From Streptomyces violaceusniger Tu 4113 (GTDB lineage: Bacteria; Actinomycetota; Actinomycetes; Streptomycetales; Streptomycetaceae): a stretch of DNA of 64,000 bases. The position numbers and the translations under genes were made by a program. Position 1 is the stretch's first letter. Each line of letters begins with the position of its first letter. The stretch is from the NCBI RefSeq assembly GCF_000147815.2, contig NC_015957.1:62001-126000 (forward strand). Direction: 5' to 3'. The notes beneath the pieces are model-generated. The model was given only the letters and a program-made list of their open reading frames with translations. It was not told the DNA's origin and searched no databases. Below are positions 26,200-33,634 of the stretch, one piece after another.

Positions 26200-27186
26200 A
26201 TGCCCGCAGTGACCGTAGAGAACCCGCTGACCCTGCCGCGCGTCGCGGCACCCGCCGAGGCACGACACCGCCCCGTGCTCGCCGTCACCACCGCCCCCAG
26301 CGGTTTCGAGGGGGAGGGCTTCCCGGTGCGCCGGGCCTTCGCGGGCATCGACTACCAGCACCTCGACCCGTTCATCATGATGGACCAGATGGGCGAGGTG
26401 GATTACGCGCCGGGCGAGCCCAAGGGCACCCCCTGGCACCCCCACCGCGGCTTCGAGACCGTCACGTACATCATCGACGGGATCTTCGACCACCAGGACA
26501 GCCAGGGTGGTGGCGGCACCATCACCAACGGTGACACCCAGTGGATGACGGCCGGCTCGGGTCTGCTCCACATAGAGGCGCCGCCGGAGTCGCTGGTCAT
26601 GGCGGGCGGCCTCTTCCACGGTCTGCAGCTCTGGGTGAACCTCCCGGCCAAGGACAAGATGATGGCGCCGCGCTACCAGGACATCCGCGGCGGCAACGTG
26701 CAACTGCTGACGACCCCGGACGGCGGCGCGCTGCTGCGGGTCATCGCCGGTGAGCTGGACGGCCACCAGGGTCCCGGTATCACCCACACGCCGATCACGA
26801 TGATCCACGCCACGCTGGCGCCGGGTGCGGAGATCACCCTGCCGTGGCGGGAGGACTTCAACGGTCTCGCGTACGTCCTCGCGGGCCGCGGCACCGTCGG
26901 CACCGAGCGCCGCCCCGTTCAGGTGGGTCAGACGGCGGTCTTCGGCGACGGCGGCTCGCTGACCGTCCGAGCGGACGAGAAGCAGGACTCCCACACTCCG
27001 GAGCTTGAAGTCGTCCTTCTGGGCGGACAGCCCATCCGCGAGCCGATGGCCCACTACGGCCCGTTCGTCATGAACACCCGCAAGGAGCTCCAGCAGGCGT
27101 TCGAGGACTTTCAGAAGGGGCGTCTCGGCACGGTCCCGGCCGTGCACGGGATGTCCGAGGGCGGGATGTCCGAGGGCGGGATGTAA
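26200..27186 (+). CDS. Pirin-family cupin protein
   Basis: This 328-residue protein has two cupin domains. The N-terminal metal-binding segments are FIMMDQMGEVDYAPGEPKGTPWHPHRGFETVTYIIDG, QWMTAGSGLLHIEAPPES and FHGLQLWVNLP, giving the usual three His and one Glu. Pirins bind iron and some have quercetinase activity or tune pyruvate metabolism; which applies here is unknown. GAGGAGG precedes ATG 26200. The C-terminus is MSEGGMSEGGM, an in-frame 15-bp tandem duplication. It is probably controlled through the 13-bp inverted repeat upstream. Confidence 0.88.
   Translation: MPAVTVENPLTLPRVAAPAEARHRPVLAVTTAPSGFEGEGFPVRRAFAGIDYQHLDPFIMMDQMGEVDYAPGEPKGTPWHPHRGFETVTYIIDGIFDHQDSQGGGGTITNGDTQWMTAGSGLLHIEAPPESLVMAGGLFHGLQLWVNLPAKDKMMAPRYQDIRGGNVQLLTTPDGGALLRVIAGELDGHQGPGITHTPITMIHATLAPGAEITLPWREDFNGLAYVLAGRGTVGTERRPVQVGQTAVFGDGGSLTVRADEKQDSHTPELEVVLLGGQPIREPMAHYGPFVMNTRKELQQAFEDFQKGRLGTVPAVHGMSEGGMSEGGM
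27150..27185 (+). repeat. 15-bp in-frame duplication at pirin 3' end
   Basis: ATGTCCGAGGGCGGG is repeated directly and then followed by ATG and the TAA stop, giving the tail MSEGGMSEGGM. This is another 3'-end duplication, here kept in frame because its length is a multiple of three. Confidence 0.9.
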
Positions 27187-27209
27187 GGCTCGCCGGGACC
27201 ACACGCGAA

Positions 27210-27239
27210 CGAGCCCCGTCCGGATATGGACGAGGCTCG
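27210..27239. terminator. Hairpin between convergent genes
   Basis: CGAGCCCCGTCC (27210-27221), loop GGATAT, GGACGAGGCTCG (27228-27239): a 12-bp stem with one mismatch between pirin and the LAXTG protein gene. Confidence 0.8.
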
Positions 27240-27279
27240 TCGGCGCTTACGGGCGGATCACCCGTCTTTCCGTGGTGTC

Positions 27280-29892
27280 TCAGTGTTGCCTGGCGCGACG
27301 CTTCCGGGTCATGAACGCGACTGCCGTGCCCGCACCGGCCAGCAGGGCACTGAGGGAGATGATCTCCAGCAGGCCGGACGTGCCCGTGTTGGCCAGCGAG
27401 CCACCGCCTCCGCCAGTCCCCGAGCCTCCGCTGGTCCCCGAGCCTCCGCCAGTCCCCGAGCCTCCGCCTGTCCCGGAGCCTCCGCCGGACTGGGGGCCTG
27501 GCTCGTTGGGCGGCTCAGAGGTCGGCGGCTCGGACGACGACGGAGTGGGCGTCGGCGTAGGAGTCGGCGATTTCTTGGGGATGTACACGCCGGCGTCAAT
27601 CGTGTGATCGACCTCTCCCGGCTTGTCCGGCGCCGTGACAGGTGCGCGTCCGTTGCACAGCCGCCCGGTCGTCGGCGGGGTCACATTCGAGTCATGTGCC
27701 CGGTTGTCACCGGCCCGCGGGAGCGTGAACCGCAGCTTGGTGGCCGGCGGCTCAGTCGGCACCTCGCTGGTGTCCGCGGTACACACATCGAACTGCACCG
27801 TGTACTTCGCACCCGGCTTGAGCTCGTAGGCGGCGCCGACTCCGCCGAAGTAGTACTCGCCGGCGGCATCGGTCTTGGTCGTGGCGACCTGCTTGCCGTC
27901 GGCGTCCAACAGGTTGATCGTCGCGTCCGGCAGCGGCACTTCGGCGGGACCCTCGGGATCCTGGATCCCATTGTGGTCGCCGTCGAACCACACCCGGTTG
28001 CCGATCTGGATCGGCGCGTTCGCCGCCTCGTACGCGATATCGCCGAGCCCACCGGCCTTACCGAACCCATTGTCGGTCGAATTCACGAACTGGTACGCGT
28101 TGGCGGAATGGTTGTTACCGGGACCCTGGCCGGTCTGGATGTCGTAGTAACCGGTCCCGTCGGTGCTGTAGTTGTCGGTCGGGTCCATCTGCGTGCTGAC
28201 GACCCATTGCTGCTGCGGAATGTAGGCGACCGCCCCTTGGGAGGCTTCGTTGTGCACTCCTTGGACCTGCTCCGGGGCGCCGTTGTTCCGAACGTAGTCG
28301 CCCGGGAAGTATTCGACGACGCCGCTGTTCTGGTTGCCGTCGGTGGCGGGGTCGGCGTGGTTGGGGCAGTTCCCGGTGCCTTCCCACGAGTATCCACCGT
28401 CGGGATTGGCGCAGGCCATGTTGATGTCACCACCGGACATGCCGCTTTCCGGGGTGTCGTTGCCCGGCCGAGGGTCCAGCCCGCCCCCACTGACCACGTC
28501 CATGAACCGGTCGCGGAAACCGAGGATCATCGAACCGTCACGGGCGAAGGCCAGGGTGGAGAGCTCCGGCTGCGGATCGACGAGGAGAGTTCCTCCGTTT
28601 ACTTTGAATTTGTCCCAAGTTGCCAGGTTGGTGTTCCACGGGTTCCAGTGATTTGCCTGGTCATTCCCCGCGGCACCGGCATAGACGGGACCGCGCTCGG
28701 CGGTGAGCGGCTGGGTCAGCACTGTGTCGAACCGCTCGCCGTCGTAGGCGTAGACGACGGTCTTCAGGTCCTCGCGCTTCTGCGTGCTCTCCGCGCTGCA
28801 CACGCCACCGACGTAGAGCTTGTTGTCGTGGGTGGACAGCGCGAACGGCCGCCAGTCGCCGGCCACCGCGCAGCCCGGGTCCGGGATGCGCACCGTCGCC
28901 TTGGGCGCGGACGCGGTGGTCCCGGTGGCGTCGAAGCTGACCAGGGACCGGGTCCGCAGGTTCACCGCGTACAGCGTCGAGCCGTCCTCCGACAGGGCCA
29001 GGCCGCCGATGCTCTCCTTGCCCGCCGCATCGGTGAACCCGGCGTCTTTGTTCATGTTGCCGGTGTCGTGCGGCGTCACCGCGGCGCCCGGCACCTTCGC
29101 GAACAGGGTCGTCGCGCCCTCACCGTTGGTCGGCACGGTGTAGATCGCGTCACCGCCGTCCGGCCCGTACGGGGTGTACCGCCGGGCGAACTCGCCCTGG
29201 AACAGTCGCTTCCGGTTCTTGTCGTAGGCCAGTGCGAACGTGGTGCCCACCTGGTCCTGCGTGTTGAGCGCGGTCGGGCACGCCGTCTGATCAGGACACG
29301 TACCTCGTTTGTCCGTCCCGAACGCCACCAGTGCCCGGGTGTCTTTCCCGCCGGCCGCGTTGTGGATGGGTACGAAATAGCGCGAGTCCGGCAGTGCGTA
29401 GTCGGCTGGGTTCCAGACCCCGGTCATGACCGAGTCGTCCTTGCCGTCCGACACGTCCACGAACGTCGTGAAGCTGTCGAAGTGGTTTTCCGCCGTCGAG
29501 GCCGGCGCCGCCTGAAGATACTTGTTGTACGGCGCCGGGATGGTGACGTCGACGCGGTACTGGCCGCCGGTCAGTTCGGTCGACTTCGAGACCACCACCT
29601 TTCCGGTGGCATCCGTGGTGCCGGTGACCCGATGGCCGGCAGGGTCGGTTACCCGAACCTTCATGCCCCGCTGCGGCACGTCCATGGCCGCGTTGATCAC
29701 GCCGGTGCCGAAGAAATCCCGCAGGACCTGAACCGTCAGAGTTCCGTCGCCAGTCGAAGCGGTGGCCGTCCCGGCCGTCGCGCCCATGGCGCTGCCCAAC
29801 AGTACGAAAGTGCAGAGGCCCACTCGTGCCAGTGGCCCCGTACGCTTCCCGGCTGTCCGGCGTAACCTGCTACACACTCTTCGCACAGCCAT
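27280..29892 (-). CDS. Cell-wall-anchored (LAXTG) surface protein with SdrD-like domain
   Basis: This 870-residue protein has a signal peptide (RVGLCTFVLLGSAMGATAGTATAS) and a beta-rich N-terminal domain. A large central domain reads like a beta-propeller or collagen-binding region (ALSEDGSTLYAVNLRTRSLVSFD, LSTLAFARDGSMILGF). An SdrD B-like repeat follows (IGNRVWFDGDHNGIQDPEGPAEVPLPDATINLLDADGK). Then come a Pro/Ser/Thr stalk, GGGSGT repeats and the sorting signal LANTG, a hydrophobic helix and RKRRARQH. LAXTG is the class E sortase motif used in Streptomyces; no sortase gene is nearby. ATG 29892 has GGGGAG. Codon 10 is TTA (29863-29865), inside the signal region. Confidence 0.85.
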   Translation of the reverse strand: MAVRRVCSRLRRTAGKRTGPLARVGLCTFVLLGSAMGATAGTATASTGDGTLTVQVLRDFFGTGVINAAMDVPQRGMKVRVTDPAGHRVTGTTDATGKVVVSKSTELTGGQYRVDVTIPAPYNKYLQAAPASTAENHFDSFTTFVDVSDGKDDSVMTGVWNPADYALPDSRYFVPIHNAAGGKDTRALVAFGTDKRGTCPDQTACPTALNTQDQVGTTFALAYDKNRKRLFQGEFARRYTPYGPDGGDAIYTVPTNGEGATTLFAKVPGAAVTPHDTGNMNKDAGFTDAAGKESIGGLALSEDGSTLYAVNLRTRSLVSFDATGTTASAPKATVRIPDPGCAVAGDWRPFALSTHDNKLYVGGVCSAESTQKREDLKTVVYAYDGERFDTVLTQPLTAERGPVYAGAAGNDQANHWNPWNTNLATWDKFKVNGGTLLVDPQPELSTLAFARDGSMILGFRDRFMDVVSGGGLDPRPGNDTPESGMSGGDINMACANPDGGYSWEGTGNCPNHADPATDGNQNSGVVEYFPGDYVRNNGAPEQVQGVHNEASQGAVAYIPQQQWVVSTQMDPTDNYSTDGTGYYDIQTGQGPGNNHSANAYQFVNSTDNGFGKAGGLGDIAYEAANAPIQIGNRVWFDGDHNGIQDPEGPAEVPLPDATINLLDADGKQVATTKTDAAGEYYFGGVGAAYELKPGAKYTVQFDVCTADTSEVPTEPPATKLRFTLPRAGDNRAHDSNVTPPTTGRLCNGRAPVTAPDKPGEVDHTIDAGVYIPKKSPTPTPTPTPSSSEPPTSEPPNEPGPQSGGGSGTGGGSGTGGGSGTSGGSGTGGGGGSLANTGTSGLLEIISLSALLAGAGTAVAFMTRKRRARQH

Positions 29893-29979
29893 CACTCTCC
29901 CCTCGTGATGTGAACCGACCACCCGCTTCGAGCCGTACATCCGCTTCCCGGCCCCCGGGTGACACGTCGGCCATGAAAA

Positions 29980-30005
29980 GGGCCCACCGCTGTTTCGGTG
30001 GGCCC
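29980..30005 (-). terminator. Hairpin followed by T4 on the minus strand
   Basis: GGGCCCACCG and CGGTGGGCCC (29980-29989 and 29996-30005) form a 10-bp perfect stem. On the minus strand it is followed by TTTTC, so it would stop right-to-left transcripts about 90 bp before the LAXTG gene. It may be an attenuator in that gene's leader. The gene-free stretch 29893-30193 also holds the potential pseudoknot at 30046-30080. Confidence 0.7.
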
Positions 30006-30045
30006 GGTCGTTCTTGGTCGTCCTGGCGGATGGAGCGAATTCAGG

Positions 30046-30080
30046 GACTCGGGAGTGCCTTTCCCAGGCGAGTCGCACTC
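30046..30080. ncRNA. Potential H-type pseudoknot, candidate RNA leader element
   Basis: GACTCG (30046-30051) pairs with CGAGTC (30069-30074), and GAGTGC (30053-30058) pairs with GCACTC (30075-30080). The two 6-bp stems cross. An alternative small hairpin CGAGT/ACTCG at 30069-30081 could compete. It lies 40-100 bp upstream (minus strand) of the hairpin terminator before the LAXTG gene. No known riboswitch consensus was recognised. Confidence 0.35.
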
Positions 30081-30193
30081 GTCCTCGCCTTCCCACACGG
30101 AAAGAGAACAAGAGTCTGAATAGTGATCCTGAACCGCCTCACCAGCAGCGATACTGTAGCGGGTGGACGCCAAGATCGGGGGGAGAGTAGGGA

Positions 30194-31021
30194 ATGAATA
30201 AGCAGAACGTGTTAGCAATGCACCGTGTGCGGAGTCTGAAAATCAGACACGTTCTCTCGCGGCGTGCGGCCGGCCGGCGCCGATGGCTGCGGCCACGCTG
30301 GGTGGCAGTCGTCATCGGTGGTGTGGCCGTCGCGGTGACCACGTTCCTGGTCGCCGACAGCGGCTCCGGCCCTACCGGTCCGAAGGCGTTGACCTCGGAT
30401 CAGGCGAGCCGTCTGGCGGTGACACGGTTCCTCAACTACCAGGCGGGCGGGCGCGCCCTGACGATCAACGTGCCGAACACCGCTGGTGGGCTGACCATCA
30501 CCGGATCCATCGACTACCGCGGCAAGATCGGTTACGGCGTGGTGCACGGCACCGGGCGCGATACGTCCAGCGACGGGCTGATCGAGTGGACGGCCACCAC
30601 CGTGTTCGTCCACCCGATGGCGAAGGCCCCGGCCAAGGCGCCCGCACGGCCGCCGGGTTCGGGCTGGTACAGCCGTCCGCTGCAGAGGTACGGCAGTTCG
30701 CTGGACAGTTCGCTGGCCATCGCGCTGAAGCTCGGTAGCGACCGGCCGGACAATGCCGAACTCCTGCCGCAGAACGGTGCCGCCTGGGTGGGACAGGACC
30801 GGTTGGACGGCCATCAGGTGGACATCATGACCGGGCCGAGCGCCCGTGCGACGTCCGGTCCGGCGGGGGCGGGTGCCGTGCGCTACTGGATCGGCTCGGA
30901 CGGCACCATGTACCGGGTTCGCGTCGGCGTGGCGTCCGCATCGGAGCCGGTGGTCATCGATTTCGACACCCAGAAGTACGTTCCGGTCCGGCCGGTACCC
31001 GGAGCCACCCCGACGCGGTAG
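30194..31021 (+). CDS. Membrane-anchored exported protein, unknown function
   Basis: This 275-residue protein has a basic N-terminus, one membrane helix (VAVVIGGVAVAVTTFLVA, about 37-54) and an exported domain. LTSDQASRLAVTRFLNYQAGGRALTINVP, GSIDYRGKIGYGVVHG and AVRYWIGSDGTMYRVRVG suggest a LolA/LppX-like half-barrel fold, by pattern only. GGGGGAGAG precedes ATG 30194 by 6 bases. With that start, codon 7 is TTA (30212-30214); the next ATG (30218) has no ribosome site. It is divergent from the LAXTG gene and convergent with the beta-helix gene. A cell-envelope role is likely. Confidence 0.65.
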   Translation: MNKQNVLAMHRVRSLKIRHVLSRRAAGRRRWLRPRWVAVVIGGVAVAVTTFLVADSGSGPTGPKALTSDQASRLAVTRFLNYQAGGRALTINVPNTAGGLTITGSIDYRGKIGYGVVHGTGRDTSSDGLIEWTATTVFVHPMAKAPAKAPARPPGSGWYSRPLQRYGSSLDSSLAIALKLGSDRPDNAELLPQNGAAWVGQDRLDGHQVDIMTGPSARATSGPAGAGAVRYWIGSDGTMYRVRVGVASASEPVVIDFDTQKYVPVRPVPGATPTR

Positions 31022-31028
31022 CCGCCGC

Positions 31029-32372
31029 TCAGGACGTCCGCACCCGCGCGGCTTCGGCGAGCAGTGACGTCGGCGGCAGCCGGACGCCCGCCGTGTCCGG
31101 CAGCGCCGGAACGGCCGGAACGGCGGTGGCGCCCGCGGTCCTGGCGTTCGGGAACTGCGGCTGTCGCTTGGGTGCCGCCACGTCGGTGAACGGGATTCCG
31201 CCAGGTGCCGTCGGCTTCGCCCAGGTGCCGGACGGCGAGGGCGACCGGGCGGGACGCGGGCAGGACGCGGTTGTCGCGAGCCGGGCGGGCACCGTCGTTC
31301 GCAGCTCATTGCCGCGCAGGCAGTTGCCCCGTCCCTTCGTGGCGGTGGGGAACGTCCAGCCGACGTCGACGCTGTTGGCGGCGAAGGTGTTGTCCAGGAT
31401 CCGGTTGCCGTCCGGCTTGATGTCGGCGGTCGCGGTGATCACCAGCCCGGCGTTGCTGTTGCCGGCGACTCGGTTGCGGATGAACTGGTTGTCGGTGCCG
31501 CCGTCGACGCCGATGCCGATGCCCCACCCGCCGTCGGCCTGTTCGGGGGTGGCCGCCTGCTGGTTGGCCGCGATCAGGTTGCCCGCGATGACGGCGTCCT
31601 GCTGCGGGAGCAGCTTCTCCTGGTGGTCGGAGTTGGTGGTGAGCCCGACCCGGTTGCCGACCAGACGGTTGCCGACCACGTACATGTCGCCACTGGCATT
31701 GGTGCCTTCGTATCCGACCGCGTTGAGTTCGGCGATGTTGTCCCGCACCACGATGCGACAGGGCTTGCACTGTCCGGCATAGATCCCCGAGTCGGCCGAG
31801 CCCGAGGTGTACGAGTGCTCGATGACACCGTTTTGTGCGGAGAACGCGTAGATGCCGTACAGCCCGTTGCGGGTCGCGGTCACGTGGGAGACCAGGAATG
31901 ACTTCAGGAAGGTGACGGGTTCGTCGCCGGTGTCGTAGCCGCCGGACTGCCCCGGCATTCCGGCGGCCGCCTTCGCCGAGCCGGTGACCAGGACCCCGTT
32001 CTGGGTGTTGTTCTCCACGGTCAGGTTCTCCACGGCCACCCCGGGGGCGGTGACGACGACGCCGTTCGGCTGCCGCAACCGCCCGTCGATGACGACCTTG
32101 TCCCGAGACGCGCCGCGAAGAGTGATGCGAGCCGTCGATATCTTCACCGACTCGTGGTACTTGCCCGGTGCGACCAGCACAAGATCGCCGGGCCGAGCCA
32201 GAGAAACCGCGGCCGAGATCGTCGGGGCGTCGGCCGGCACGTTGATCGTCACATGCGCACCGGACGGTCGTCGGCCCTGATCCGATCCGTCATCGTCCGC
32301 GCCGCAGCCGACCATGACGGGTGTCAGTGTGCCGAGTAACGCGGCCATCAGGCGCAGACGGAGACGAGGCAT
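31029..32372 (-). CDS. Right-handed parallel beta-helix lipoprotein
   Basis: This 447-residue protein has a signal peptide ending in a lipobox-like MVGC. The repeats are typical of a right-handed beta-helix (NosD/pectate-lyase-like): LVAPGKYHESVKISTARITLRGASRDKVVIDG, NGVVVTAPGVAVENLTVENN, then NGLYGIYAFSAQNGVIEHSYTSGSADSGIYAG. No clear polysaccharide lyase active site was seen, so it may bind or modify a surface glycan. Codon 12 is TTA (32337-32339), inside the signal peptide. It is divergent from the DyP peroxidase gene with only about 67 bp between the starts. Confidence 0.75.
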   Translation of the reverse strand: MPRLRLRLMAALLGTLTPVMVGCGADDDGSDQGRRPSGAHVTINVPADAPTISAAVSLARPGDLVLVAPGKYHESVKISTARITLRGASRDKVVIDGRLRQPNGVVVTAPGVAVENLTVENNTQNGVLVTGSAKAAAGMPGQSGGYDTGDEPVTFLKSFLVSHVTATRNGLYGIYAFSAQNGVIEHSYTSGSADSGIYAGQCKPCRIVVRDNIAELNAVGYEGTNASGDMYVVGNRLVGNRVGLTTNSDHQEKLLPQQDAVIAGNLIAANQQAATPEQADGGWGIGIGVDGGTDNQFIRNRVAGNSNAGLVITATADIKPDGNRILDNTFAANSVDVGWTFPTATKGRGNCLRGNELRTTVPARLATTASCPRPARSPSPSGTWAKPTAPGGIPFTDVAAPKRQPQFPNARTAGATAVPAVPALPDTAGVRLPPTSLLAEAARVRTS

Positions 32373-32439
32373 GGCCTCATCCTGGCACGGGCGCCGACGG
32401 GGTCGCAGGCGCCGATTCGGATATGGCACAGTTCACGCT

Positions 32440-33591
32440 GTGCGCCAAGCCGACTCCCGCCCGTCACGCCGCACGTTTCTCGGTGCCACCGGCACCGTGA
32501 CCGCCGTCGGCCTCTCCGCCGGGTGCCAATCGCGTTCCGACCCGCCGGACCGGGACGATGCCCCCGCGCCGACCCCGCCGGTGTCACCAACGGGCCGGTA
32601 CCAGGCGGGCATCACGCTTCCACAACCAGCCCAGCGGAACCTGCTGGCCGTGGTGGCCGACCTCGTTGACGCCGTGCCTGTCCGTCCGTTGCTGGCCGAA
32701 CTCGGCGAGGCAGTCCGGACACTCACCGCGGGGATCGACACACGGTTGATGGGCCTGCCGCCGGGCGATCTGACCGTGACGATCGGGGTGGGCCCCCGGC
32801 TGGTGCGCACGGTCGATCCTGCCCTGCCCGGCGCGAAGGACCTCCCACGGTTCTCCCGCGAACAGATCGCCTCCCGGGCACGCGGCGGCGACCTGCTGAT
32901 ACAGATCTGCGCCGGCGACGCCTTGGTGGTACCGGTCGTGGCTGCCGCGCTTCTGGAGCAGGCCGGTGACCGGATACAGGAACGCTGGCGGCAGTCCGGA
33001 GTCCGTGGTGCGAACGTGCCGGTGGATCGGGGCCGTGCCGCGCCACGAAACCTCTTCGGTTTCGTCGACGGCATCGTGGGCCCCCACACGAGGGCCGAAC
33101 AGGAACGCGACCTGTGGTTGGCCGGGCCGGCTCCGGTCGCCGGCGGCACCCTCGCCGTACTACGACGCATGGAACTCGATCTGCCGCGGTTCGCCAAGCT
33201 GTCCGTCCCCGAACAGGAAGCGGTCTTCGGCCGGCGCCGAACCACTGGCGTGCCCCTCTCCGGTGGCTCCATCGCCTCGGGCCCGGACCTCGGCGCGAAA
33301 ACGCCGGACGGACGCTACCTCGTCCCGGCGGAGGCCCATGCCCGCAGAGCACACGCCACCGCGGTCGGCGTCGGCCTCATGCTCCGTCGCTCCTACAGCA
33401 CCGACGGACCCGCCCCCGGCCTGCTCTTCATGAGCTTCCAGAACGACATACGGACATTCACCAACACCCTCACCCGTATGGACAATTCCGATGCCCTGCT
33501 GGAATACACGACCACGACCGCCAGTGCGACCTTTCTGATACTTCCCGGTTTCGACGAACAACACCCGCTTGGTTCCCGGCTCTTCCGCTGA
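32440..33591 (+). CDS. Tat-exported DyP-type peroxidase
   Basis: This 383-residue protein has a twin-arginine signal (PSRRTFLGATGTVTAVGLSAGC), possibly also a lipobox. The DyP body has the heme-region motif GFVDGIVGP (GxxDG catalytic Asp). The C-terminal part has EAHARRAHATAVGVGLMLRRSYSTDG with the proximal His and distal Arg, and GLLFMSFQNDI near the end. DyP enzymes oxidise dyes, lignin-like phenolics or heme-related substrates with peroxide. The neighbouring genes do not form an EfeUOB iron system. GTG at 32440 has no good ribosome site; a leaderless start is possible. Confidence 0.82.
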   Translation: MRQADSRPSRRTFLGATGTVTAVGLSAGCQSRSDPPDRDDAPAPTPPVSPTGRYQAGITLPQPAQRNLLAVVADLVDAVPVRPLLAELGEAVRTLTAGIDTRLMGLPPGDLTVTIGVGPRLVRTVDPALPGAKDLPRFSREQIASRARGGDLLIQICAGDALVVPVVAAALLEQAGDRIQERWRQSGVRGANVPVDRGRAAPRNLFGFVDGIVGPHTRAEQERDLWLAGPAPVAGGTLAVLRRMELDLPRFAKLSVPEQEAVFGRRRTTGVPLSGGSIASGPDLGAKTPDGRYLVPAEAHARRAHATAVGVGLMLRRSYSTDGPAPGLLFMSFQNDIRTFTNTLTRMDNSDALLEYTTTTASATFLILPGFDEQHPLGSRLFR

Positions 33592-33634
33592 ACGGCCCGG
33601 CCGCCTCGGCACCATCCCGGACGGCGCGAGCTGA

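Noticed and set aside
27421..27490. Tandem repeats near the 3' end of the LAXTG gene
   Set aside because: They encode the GGGSGT wall-spanning linker and do not include the stop codon, so they were not counted with the stop-codon repeats.
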